In this document: piece by piece, positions 42,234-49,407 of the stretch | Layout: the number at the start of each line of letters is the position of its first letter | How positions within the stretch are numbered: position 1 is the stretch's first letter | Assembly (NCBI RefSeq): GCF_008039875.1 | Contig: NZ_VRUU01000030.1 | Coordinates: forward strand, 1 to 49,407 | Length of the DNA stretch: 49,407 nucleotides | Reading direction: 5' to 3' | From: Methylobacterium sp. WL119 | GTDB taxonomy: Bacteria > Pseudomonadota > Alphaproteobacteria > Rhizobiales > Beijerinckiaceae | Position numbers and translations under genes: made by a program | Notes under the pieces: generated by a model | What the model saw: only the letters and a program-made list of their open reading frames with translations | Databases searched by the model: none | Told to the model about the DNA's origin: nothing

Positions 42234-44564
42234 ATGGCGGACACGATGACGGCAAAGGCGCAGCCCGGCAGCGAGGCGCAGCAGAAGATTCCGCGCGGCT
42301 TCCAGGATGCCGACGAGGTGCTTCCGCAGTACCACATCGAGGCGCAGACCTCGCTGGTGGACCGGCCGCTGCGCTCGCTCAAGTTCGGCGAGGCCTTCGC
42401 CGTGCTGGATTCGTTCGGCGACATCGGCGTGCAGCCCGGGCCGGAAGGCCTGTACTTCCAGGATACGCGCTACCTGTCGCGCCTGCACTTCACCATCGAG
42501 GGCCAGCGCCCGCTGATGCTGTCCTCGGTGATGCAGGACGACAACGGCGCGCTCTCGGTCGACATGACGACCCCCGACATCCGCCTCGACGGCGGCGACG
42601 AGATCACGCTGGCGCGCGAGATCATCGCGATCGAGCGCACGAAATTCCTGTTCCGCGGCGCCTGCTACGACCGGATCGGCCTGCGCTCCTACGATTCGCG
42701 CCAGCGTACCCTGCGCATCGAGGTCACGTTCGATGCCGATTACCGCGACCTGTTCGAGGTCCGCGGCACGGCGCGCACCAGCCGCGGCAAGCGCGCGGTG
42801 CAGGTCGCGAGCGACCAAGAGGTGCAGTTCCGCTACGTCGGCCTCGACGAGATCGTGCGCACCACCGCGCTGCATTTCGGGCCCAAGCCGAAGCTGCTCG
42901 AGCCCGGCCGTGCCGTCTTCGAGGTGACTCTGGCGCCCGAGGGCCGTGCCTCGCTGTTCGTCCGCGTGGTGTGCGAGGCGCATCGCGCCTTCACCAGCGC
43001 GCCGTCCGCCGAGAAGACCGGCGAGGATGCCGCCGCCGCGCTCTCGCTCGCCTCGGGCAGCACCGCGGTGCGGCCGCCGAAGGGCCTCTACGAAGGCATG
43101 GTCTTCGCCCGCGCCTACCGCGACGCGCGGCGCGACCTGCGCGAGCTGACCGCCGGCATCACCACGATCATCTCGTCGAACGACCAGTTCAACGAGGCCG
43201 CCTGCCGCGCCACCGCCGACCTCTACATGCTGGCGAGCCGGACGCCCGAGGGCATCTACCCGTTCGCCGGCATCCCCTGGTACTCCACGGTGTTCGGGCG
43301 CGACGGCATCATCACCGCGATGATGGCGCTGTGGATCGATCCGAAGTTCGCCAAGGGCGTGCTGCGCTACCTCGCAGTGACGCAGGCCAAGACCGTCGAT
43401 CCGGCCGCCGACGCGCAGCCGGGCAAGGTGCTGCACGAGACCCGCCGCGGCGAGATGGCGATGCTCGGCGAGGTGCCGTTCCGGCACTATTACGGCACCA
43501 TCGACGGGACGCCGCTCTTCGTGATGCTGGCCTGGGACTATTACGCCGTCACCGGCGACCGCGAGACCATCACCCGGATCTGGCCCGCGCTGGAGCTCGC
43601 GCTGGCCTGGATGAACGAGTACGGCGACCGCGACGGCGACGGCTTCGTCGAGTACGCCCGCGACACCGACAAGGGGCTGGAGAACCAGGGCTGGAAGGAC
43701 AGCCACGATTCGATCTTCCACACCGACGGGCATCTGGCCAAGGGCCCGATCGCGCTGTGCGAGGTCCAGGGCTACGTCTACGCCGCCAAGAACGGCATGG
43801 CCAAGCTCGCCGCGATGCTCGGTCACGACGCCATGGCCGAGAGCCTGACGCTCGAGGCGAACGACCTGCGCGAAAAGTTCGACGCCGCGTTCTGGAACGC
43901 CGAGATCGGCACCTACGCGCTGGCGCTCGACGGCGAGAAGCGCCAATGCGCCGTGCGCTCGTCCAATGCGGGCCACGCCCTGTTCACCGGCATCGCCAAG
44001 CCCGAGCGGGCAGCGCAGGTGGCGGCGACGCTGCTGTCGAAGGACGGCTTCAACGGCTGGGGCGTGCGCACGATCGCCCGCGGCGAGGCGCGCTACAACC
44101 CGATGTCGTACCACAACGGCTCGATCTGGCCGCACGACAACGCGATCATCGCGATGGGGCTCGCCCGCTACGACCTCAAGCACGAGGCCGCGCGCATCTT
44201 CCAGGGCATGTTCGAGACCGCCTTGTACCAGGACCAGAAGCGGTTGCCGGAGCTATTCTGCGGCTTCATGCGCCGGCGCCAGCGCGGGCCGGTCTCCTAC
44301 CCGGTGGCGTGCAGCCCGCAGGCCTGGGCCGCGGCGGCGCCGTTCGCCTTCCTCTCAGCCTGCCTCGGGCTGGAGCTCGATCACGCGCGCAACCGCGTCC
44401 GCCTGCGCAACCCGATCCTGCCGGCGTTCCTCGACGGGGTCTCGCTCTACAACGTGCGCCTGGGCGATTCGCGGGTCGACCTGCGGTTCCAACGCCACGG
44501 CAGCGACGTCACCGCCAGCGTCACGCGTCGCCTCGGCGACGCACAGGTGGCGGTGCTGAAGTAG
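42234..44564 (+). CDS. Amylo-alpha-1,6-glucosidase-type protein (glycogen debranching family)
   Basis: A 776-residue protein with an N-terminal GDE_N_bis-like beta domain (about residues 50–240: LKFGEAFAVLDSFGDIG, GLYFQDTRYLSRL) and a C-terminal (alpha/alpha)6 barrel (about 330–720). Landmarks are GIPWYSTVFGRDGIITAMMA, GWKDSHDSIFHTDG and MSYHNGSIWPHDNAIIAMG, with the acidic residues expected in the active site. The family removes alpha-1,6 branches from glycogen-like polymers or acts on related glucosides. It lies 214 bases after the glycosyltransferase gene, and this two-gene pair is common in bacteria. No glgA, glgB or glgC gene is near. Cytoplasmic, with no signal peptide. Confidence 0.9.
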   Translation: MADTMTAKAQPGSEAQQKIPRGFQDADEVLPQYHIEAQTSLVDRPLRSLKFGEAFAVLDSFGDIGVQPGPEGLYFQDTRYLSRLHFTIEGQRPLMLSSVMQDDNGALSVDMTTPDIRLDGGDEITLAREIIAIERTKFLFRGACYDRIGLRSYDSRQRTLRIEVTFDADYRDLFEVRGTARTSRGKRAVQVASDQEVQFRYVGLDEIVRTTALHFGPKPKLLEPGRAVFEVTLAPEGRASLFVRVVCEAHRAFTSAPSAEKTGEDAAAALSLASGSTAVRPPKGLYEGMVFARAYRDARRDLRELTAGITTIISSNDQFNEAACRATADLYMLASRTPEGIYPFAGIPWYSTVFGRDGIITAMMALWIDPKFAKGVLRYLAVTQAKTVDPAADAQPGKVLHETRRGEMAMLGEVPFRHYYGTIDGTPLFVMLAWDYYAVTGDRETITRIWPALELALAWMNEYGDRDGDGFVEYARDTDKGLENQGWKDSHDSIFHTDGHLAKGPIALCEVQGYVYAAKNGMAKLAAMLGHDAMAESLTLEANDLREKFDAAFWNAEIGTYALALDGEKRQCAVRSSNAGHALFTGIAKPERAAQVAATLLSKDGFNGWGVRTIARGEARYNPMSYHNGSIWPHDNAIIAMGLARYDLKHEAARIFQGMFETALYQDQKRLPELFCGFMRRRQRGPVSYPVACSPQAWAAAAPFAFLSACLGLELDHARNRVRLRNPILPAFLDGVSLYNVRLGDSRVDLRFQRHGSDVTASVTRRLGDAQVAVLK

Positions 44565-44619
44565 CCGCCGCGCGCGGGTCTCGGAGCGCGAGGCGGCGGT
44601 CGCCTCGCGCAGCCGCGCA

Positions 44620-44961
44620 TCATTCCGGATGCGGCTCGCCATCGGGCTTCGGAAGCGTCAGCACCACGCCGGCGAAGTCTCCGCGCTGCCACTTGCGTGC
44701 GACCGGATAGGCATGGTCGTACCCGGGCACGGTGAGGGCGAAGCCCGGCGGCAGGCGATGGCGGCGCGAGATCGCGAGCTTCGCGCCCGCGACCGACATG
44801 TCGCGGATCACGCAGGCATGGGTCGTTCCGTCGGGACAGGTGATCGTCGCCGGGATCATCACCGTGTGGCGGCCCCCGCCCGATCGCTTCTCCGGCGGAG
44901 GCTCCATCAGGCTGAGATGGTTGCGGGAAGCGGCGAGCTCGGACCACGCCTTCGCAACCAT
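44620..44961 (-). CDS. PilZ domain protein (second)
   Basis: A 113-residue PilZ protein. The arginine cluster EKRSGGGRH lies near residue 25 and DMSVAGAKLAIS near residue 53, matching the two c-di-GMP-binding elements (RxxxR and DxSxxG), although the arginine spacing is looser than usual. The remaining beta-rich part (YDHAYPVARKWQRGDFAGVVL) fits the PilZ barrel. It converges with the debranching-enzyme gene. No output domain is attached, so it would act by binding another protein. Confidence 0.75.
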   Translation of the reverse strand: MVAKAWSELAASRNHLSLMEPPPEKRSGGGRHTVMIPATITCPDGTTHACVIRDMSVAGAKLAISRRHRLPPGFALTVPGYDHAYPVARKWQRGDFAGVVLTLPKPDGEPHPE

Positions 44962-45147
44962 GCCGCGATGCTCCTATCCTGCCGCGGCCCTTGCGGTGCG
45001 GTGCCTGTTCCTGCTCCGGGTTGTCGTAAGCTCGGTTTTTCAAGAAGGGTTGAAGATGCAGCCGCCGTCCTCCGCCATCGCGCCGACGGATCCACACCGT
45101 TACGGTAGCTCCGCGGGCGAGGCCTCGGTGATCGTTGAGGTGTCGGC

Positions 45148-46344
45148 GTGAGCGCCGAGGAGAGCCCGCTCGACTTGGCGCAGGCGCTGCTGCGCTGCCC
45201 CTCGGTGACCCCGGAGGAGGGCGGGGCGCTTGCGCTGCTCGACCGGATCCTCACCGCGGCCGGGTTTGCCGTCTCGCGGCCGGTCTTTTCCGAGTCCGGC
45301 ACGCCGGACGTCGAGAACCTCTATGCCCGGATCGGCACCGGCGCGCCCTGCCTGCTGTTTGCCGGCCATACCGACGTGGTGCCGCCGGGAGACGCCGCCG
45401 CGTGGCGGAGCGGCCCGTTCGCGGGCGCGGTCGCCGACGGCGTTCTCTACGGGCGCGGCGCCGTGGACATGAAGGGCGGCATCGCCTGCATGCTCGCCGC
45501 CACGCTCCGGTTCCTGCAGGCGCGCGGCCCGGGTCTTCCCGGCTCGATCGCCTTCCTGATCACCGGCGACGAGGAAGGGCCGGCCCTCAACGGGACCGTC
45601 AAGCTGCTGGACTGGGCGAAGGCCCGGGGCGAGCGCTTCGACCATTGCCTGCTCGGCGAGCCGACGAACCCGAGCACCCTGGGCGAGATGATCAAGATCG
45701 GGCGGCGCGGCTCGCTCACCGGCAAGCTCACCGTCCACGGGCGGCAGGGCCACGTCGCCTACCCGCACCGGGCCGAGAACCCGATCCCGGGCATGCTGCG
45801 CCTCGCCTCGGCGCTGGCCGCGGACCCGCTCGACGGCGGCACCGCGCATTTCGACGCCTCGAACCTCGAGTTCACGACGATCGACGTCGGCAACCCCGCG
45901 ACCAACGTCATCCCGGCCGACGCGCGGGCGGTGTTCAACATCCGCTTCAACGAGGGATGGGACGCGCAGACGCTCGCCGCCGAGATCCGCCGCCGCCTCG
46001 ACGCGGCCGCCGGCGGCACGGTCCGCTACGCCCTCGACCTCGTGCCCTCGAACTCTCCGGCCTTCCTGACCCAGCCCGACGCCTTCGTCGCGCTCGTCTC
46101 CGACGCGATCGAGGCCGAGACCGGGCTGCGCCCGAAGCTCTCGACCACCGGCGGCACCTCGGACGCGCGCTTCATCAAGGATTTCTGCCCGGTCATCGAG
46201 TTCGGCCTCGTGGGCGAGACCATGCATCAGGTCGACGAGTGCGTGCCGGTCGCCGACCTCGACCGGCTGACGGCGATCTACGGCCGGATGCTCGACGCCT
46301 ACTTCCCGGCGTCGGGCCAGACGGGTGGGCCCTCGGCGGGATAA
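45148..46344 (+). CDS. dapE: Succinyl-diaminopimelate desuccinylase
   Basis: A 398-residue M20-family zinc hydrolase that removes succinate from N-succinyl-LL-diaminopimelate in lysine and peptidoglycan precursor synthesis. [34 protein letters not shown] and [15 protein letters not shown] carry the metal ligands and the catalytic Glu; [16 protein letters not shown] near the end supplies the last ligand. The start is GTG at 45148, four codons before the conserved [10 protein letters not shown]. The 3' end overlaps the convergent truA gene by 46 bases, with no room for a terminator between them. Confidence 0.95.
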   Translation: MSAEESPLDLAQALLRCPSVTPEEGGALALLDRILTAAGFAVSRPVFSESGTPDVENLYARIGTGAPCLLFAGHTDVVPPGDAAAWRSGPFAGAVADGVLYGRGAVDMKGGIACMLAATLRFLQARGPGLPGSIAFLITGDEEGPALNGTVKLLDWAKARGERFDHCLLGEPTNPSTLGEMIKIGRRGSLTGKLTVHGRQGHVAYPHRAENPIPGMLRLASALAADPLDGGTAHFDASNLEFTTIDVGNPATNVIPADARAVFNIRFNEGWDAQTLAAEIRRRLDAAAGGTVRYALDLVPSNSPAFLTQPDAFVALVSDAIEAETGLRPKLSTTGGTSDARFIKDFCPVIEFGLVGETMHQVDECVPVADLDRLTAIYGRMLDAYFPASGQTGGPSAG

Positions 46345-47087
46345 TCCACGCCGACGAAGCACAGCCCGCAGGCGGGCGCCATCGGGCCGCAGCGGCTGCG
46401 GTCGCGCGAGGCGAGGATGTCGGCGACGCCGGCCGCATCGAGGCGCCCGCTTCCGGCGAGCATCAGCGTGCCGACCATGCTGCGGACCTGATGGTGCAGG
46501 AAGGAGCGGGCGTGGGTCTCGACCACGATCTCCTCCATCGATCCCATCGCACGGCGGGTGACGTCGAGGCGGTCGAGGGTGCGCACCGGGCTGTTGGCCT
46601 GGCACTCGGCGGCGCGGAAGGCGGTGAAGTCGTGCAGGCCGAGCAGGCTCTGCCCGGCCGCGTGCATCGCCGCCGCATCGAGCGCCCAGGGCACGTGCCA
46701 GACCTGGCCGCCGGTGAAGGTCGGCGGGCTGCGCCGGTCGAGGATGCGGTAGCGATAGTGCCGCCGGATCGCCCAATGCCGCGCGTTGAAGTCGGGGGGG
46801 ACGATCTCCGCCGAGAGGATCGAGACCGGCACCCGGCGCAGATGCGCGTTCAGCGCGTCGCGCACCACGTCCGTCCGCCAGTCCTTGGCGAGATCGAGAT
46901 GGGCGACCTGATGCGTCGCATGCACGCCGGAATCGGTGCGCCCGGCGCAGGTCAGCCCCTGCGTCTCGCCCGAGAACCGCGTCACCGCCGTCTCGATCGC
47001 GCCCTGCACGCTCGGCGCGTCGGCCTGCCGCTGCCAACCGCGGAAGGGCGCGCCGTCGTACTCGATGACGAGCTTGTAGCGCGGCAT
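46299..47087 (-). CDS. truA: tRNA pseudouridine synthase A
   Basis: A 262-residue enzyme that makes pseudouridine at positions 38–40 of the tRNA anticodon arm. The start [20 protein letters not shown] is typical, and the catalytic aspartate lies in [36 protein letters not shown] near the C-terminus is also diagnostic. An upstream extension of the frame to 47219 is rejected because it overlaps fmt and lacks family residues. It follows fmt on the same strand at about 110 bases and overlaps dapE tail to tail. Confidence 0.95.
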   Translation of the reverse strand: MPRYKLVIEYDGAPFRGWQRQADAPSVQGAIETAVTRFSGETQGLTCAGRTDSGVHATHQVAHLDLAKDWRTDVVRDALNAHLRRVPVSILSAEIVPPDFNARHWAIRRHYRYRILDRRSPPTFTGGQVWHVPWALDAAAMHAAGQSLLGLHDFTAFRAAECQANSPVRTLDRLDVTRRAMGSMEEIVVETHARSFLHHQVRSMVGTLMLAGSGRLDAAGVADILASRDRSRCGPMAPACGLCFVGVDYPAEGPPVWPDAGK

Positions 47088-47196
47088 CAGGGTCGTCTCT
47101 GCAGGTGAGCGGAGGACGCGCCTTTCCCTCCCCCCCTGCGGCGCAGGGTACCTTCCCCCGCAGAGGGGGGAGGGAACGGGCGGTTGTCGATTTCCC

Positions 47197-48126
47197 TCAT
47201 CCGAAACCCGCGCCGGCAATCACCCGCGCCCCGCGCAGGAACTCCGCGCCGCTGGCGCTGCCGCCCTTTCCGGCGCGTCGGACCTCCAGGATCCGCACGG
47301 CGCTCGAGCCGCAGGCGACCGTGGCGTCGGCGTCGAGGAGCGTTCCGGCGACGCCCGATCCGGTGGCGGGCAGAGCCCGGAGCACCTTCACCCGCTCGGC
47401 GCCCTTCCCGAGGTCCACCTCGAAATAGGCGCCCGGGAACGGGCTCAACCCGTTGATCTGCGCCGCGACCGCGGCGGCATCCCGGGTCCAGTCGATCCGC
47501 GCCTCGTCGTTGGTGATCTTCCTGGCGTAGAGCACGCCGTCCTCGGCCTGCGGCCGGAAGGTCAGGGTGCCGGCGTCGAGCTCCTGCAGAGCTTGCGCCA
47601 TCAGGTCGGCGCCCGCCGGCATCAGCGCGTCGTGCAGGTCGCCCGTGGTCATGCCGGGGCGGATCGGGATGCGGGCTTCCAGCGCCACCGGCCCGGTGTC
47701 GAGGCCGGCTTCCATCCGCATCACGCCGACGCCGCTCATCCCGTCGCCCGCCATCACTGCGCGGTGGATCGGCGCCGCCCCGCGCCAGCGCGGCAGCAGC
47801 GAGCCGTGCAGGTTGAGGCAGCCGTGGAGCGGCGCGTCGAGGATCGCCTGCGGCAGAAGCATGCCGTAGGCGACGACAACGGCGACGTCGGCCCGGTGGC
47901 GCGCGAAGGTCTCGGCGGCCTCGGCGTCCTTGAGGGTCGACGGGGTCAGGACCGGCAGGCCGAGCCGGTCCGCGAGCGCATGGACGGGGGAGGGGCGCAG
48001 CGCCATGCCGCGCCCGGCCTTCGCCGGCGCGCGGGTGTAGACCGCCGCGATGGCGTGGCCGTCCTCGGAAAGACGCGCGAGCGTCGGCACCGCGAAATCC
48101 GGGGTGCCCATGAAGACGACGCGCAT
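47197..48126 (-). CDS. fmt: Methionyl-tRNA formyltransferase
   Basis: A 309-residue enzyme that formylates initiator Met-tRNA using 10-formyltetrahydrofolate. MRVVFMGTPDFAVPTLARL at the start, the catalytic region CLNLHGSLLPRWRGAAPIHR (Asn, His) and GVGVMRMEAGLDTGPV (Asp) are complete, and the C-terminal tRNA-binding domain (about 205–309) is present. It lies 13 bases after def, the classic def–fmt pair, so formylation and deformylation are co-expressed. Confidence 0.96.
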   Translation of the reverse strand: MRVVFMGTPDFAVPTLARLSEDGHAIAAVYTRAPAKAGRGMALRPSPVHALADRLGLPVLTPSTLKDAEAAETFARHRADVAVVVAYGMLLPQAILDAPLHGCLNLHGSLLPRWRGAAPIHRAVMAGDGMSGVGVMRMEAGLDTGPVALEARIPIRPGMTTGDLHDALMPAGADLMAQALQELDAGTLTFRPQAEDGVLYARKITNDEARIDWTRDAAAVAAQINGLSPFPGAYFEVDLGKGAERVKVLRALPATGSGVAGTLLDADATVACGSSAVRILEVRRAGKGGSASGAEFLRGARVIAGAGFG

Positions 48127-48139
48127 GTCCGGTGTCCGA

Positions 48140-48655
48140 TCAGGCCGCGTCGCGCTTGGCCGCCTTGGTGAACTTCTTCACGATCCGGTCGCGCTTGAGC
48201 TTCGACAGGTGATCGATGAACAGCACGCCGTTGAGGTGGTCGATCTCGTGCTGGATGCAGGTGGCGAGCAGGCCGGACGCCTCGATCTCCTGCACCGCCC
48301 CGTCGAGGTCGCGGAACCGCACCCGCACCTTGTCCGGCCGCGTGACCTCGCCGTAGACCTCCGGGATCGAGAGGCAGCCCTCGTCGTAGACCCGCGTCTC
48401 CTCGGAGGCCCAGACGATCTCGGGATCGAGGAAGATCTGCGGGTTGCGCACGCCCTCCTCCTTGGAGGTGTCGATGGTCACCATCCGTTTCGTCACGCCG
48501 ATCTGGATCGCCGCGAGGCCGACGCCGGGCGCGTCGTACATCGTCTCGAGCATGTCGTCGGCGAGGGTGCGGATCTCCTTCGTCACGGGGCCGACCGGCT
48601 CCGACGGCAGGCGCAGGCGCGCATCGGGCAGGATCACGAGGGGACGGATCGTCAT
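48140..48655 (-). CDS. def: Peptide deformylase
   Basis: A 171-residue metalloenzyme that removes the N-formyl group from nascent proteins. All three motifs are seen: [18 protein letters not shown] (metal Cys) and QHEIDHLNG (metal His residues and catalytic Glu). The ATG at 48655 gives the normal family length; a longer open frame upstream is not used. It is followed at 13 bases by fmt. The short basic C-terminal tail is common in alphaproteobacteria. Confidence 0.97.
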   Translation of the reverse strand: MTIRPLVILPDARLRLPSEPVGPVTKEIRTLADDMLETMYDAPGVGLAAIQIGVTKRMVTIDTSKEEGVRNPQIFLDPEIVWASEETRVYDEGCLSIPEVYGEVTRPDKVRVRFRDLDGAVQEIEASGLLATCIQHEIDHLNGVLFIDHLSKLKRDRIVKKFTKAAKRDAA

Positions 48656-48759
48656 GGCTCGACCGGGTGACGGAACAGGTGGCGGGGCGGGCGTGTCGCC
48701 GGAATAGGATGCGGGGGGAGGGCGGTCAAATGCCCGCGCCGCCGCCGCCGCGGCTGGTC

Positions 48760-49365
48760 CTAGAACGCCGTGCGGCTGCGGATCGCCGCCGTCAGCGTGC
48801 CCTCGTCGAGATAGTCGAGCTCGCCGCCGACCGGCACGCCGTGGGCGAGCCGCGTCACCGTCAGGCCGAGGTCCTTGATCGCGTCGGTGACGTAGTGGGC
48901 CGTGGTCTGCCCGTCGACCGTGGCGTTCAGCGCGATGATGATCTCCTTCACCTCCGGCCGGGCCGCCCGCTCCACGAGGCTGGCGATGTTGAGGTGCTCG
49001 GGCCGGACCCCGTCGAGGGCCGAGAGCACGCCACCGAGCACGTGGTAGCGCGCCTGCACCGCGCCCGAGCGTTCCAGCGCCCAGAGATCGGACACGTCCT
49101 CGACCACGACCAGCAGCGTCGGATCGCGCGACGGGTCGCTGCAGATCGTGCACGGATCGCAGGTGTCGACGTTTCCGCATTCGCGGCAGACGACGATGCG
49201 CTCGACCGCGACCCGCATGGCGTCGGCCAGCGGCGCGAGCAGCGTGTCCCGCTTCTTGATGAGCTGCAGGGCCGCCCGCCGGGCGGAGCGGGGCCCTAGG
49301 CCCGGCATCCGCGCGAGCAGCTGGATCAGGCGCTCGATCTCAGGGCCGGCGACGGCTTGCGGCAT
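48760..49365 (-). CDS. recR: Recombination protein RecR
   Basis: A 201-residue RecR, which with RecO helps load RecA on gapped DNA. An N-terminal helix-hairpin-helix region ([18 protein letters not shown]), a four-cysteine zinc finger ([16 protein letters not shown]) and a Toprim domain ([18 protein letters not shown]) are present in order. It lies 104 bases ahead of def on the same strand. In many bacteria recR follows dnaX and a YbaB-type gene; those would lie beyond the right edge of the window. Confidence 0.96.
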   Translation of the reverse strand: MPQAVAGPEIERLIQLLARMPGLGPRSARRAALQLIKKRDTLLAPLADAMRVAVERIVVCRECGNVDTCDPCTICSDPSRDPTLLVVVEDVSDLWALERSGAVQARYHVLGGVLSALDGVRPEHLNIASLVERAARPEVKEIIIALNATVDGQTTAHYVTDAIKDLGLTVTRLAHGVPVGGELDYLDEGTLTAAIRSRTAF

Positions 49366-49407
49366 GAACGGTTCGTTTTCCTGGGCGGGGCCTGGGCGGG
49401 CCTGGGC

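Noticed and set aside
42228..44183. 651-codon open frame opposite the debranching-enzyme gene
   Set aside because: A shadow frame without motifs; the plus-strand enzyme is intact.

Overview
The window is GC-rich chromosomal DNA from an alphaproteobacterium, most probably Methylobacterium or Methylorubrum. This is inferred from the gene families and codon style: long flagellins with flbT, an Hsp20–DUF1150 pair, many small Rhizobiales-type conserved genes, and roughly 70 % GC in ordinary genes. No phage, insertion sequence, CRISPR array, tRNA or rRNA gene was recognised.

Layout. (1) 1–3.8 kb: a membrane acyltransferase, a PilZ protein and a class A penicillin-binding protein. (2) 3.9–9.4 kb: the flagellar filament block, with flbT, two tandem flagellin genes (each with its own terminator) and a TPR/GT41 glycosyltransferase that probably modifies them. 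(3) 9.5–20.5 kb: a sugar-nucleotide and glycan island. Eight minus-strand genes run rfbF, rfbG, methyltransferase, NeuB–SAF–cupin fusion, TPP-dependent enzyme, sulfotransferase, second methyltransferase and epimerase/reductase, with rfbH divergent on the plus strand. Part of it (about 9.5–12.6 kb) is clearly poorer in GC. (4) 20.5–25.4 kb: OprO/P-type porin, aldo/keto reductase, membrane nucleotide cyclase with a coupled small membrane protein and YaiI, and two small basic proteins. (5) 25.7–28.7 kb: an ExbB/TolQ–ExbD/TolR–TonB operon headed by an unknown secreted protein. (6) 28.8–32.6 kb: an unknown Cys-containing protein, Hsp20–DUF1150, an alpha/beta hydrolase and a glycosyltransferase. (7) 32.9–40.3 kb: infC with an AUU start, a ThiF/MoeB protein, a DUF1186/SEC-C protein, then the minus-strand rpmI–rplT–pheS–(small gene)–(HEPN-like gene)–pheT block. 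(8) 40.9–49.4 kb: glycosyltransferase plus glycogen-debranching-type enzyme, a second PilZ protein, dapE, truA, fmt, def and recR.

How the genes fit together. The most unusual content is the glycan island beside the flagellins. RfbF, RfbG and RfbH are expected to make a CDP-4-keto-3,6-dideoxyhexose. An acetolactate-synthase-like TPP enzyme in the same cluster is what yersiniose-type pathways use to add a two-carbon branch to that intermediate. A NeuB–SAF–cupin fusion, a sulfotransferase and two methyltransferases could add further decoration. With the TPR/GT41 enzyme next to the flagellins, the simplest hypothesis is an undescribed flagellin or surface glycan. The second unusual point is a HEPN-like gene and a small partner inserted between pheS and pheT, with the HEPN stop overlapping the pheT start.

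Limits: all functions are read from motifs and context by eye. No database or structural search was run.
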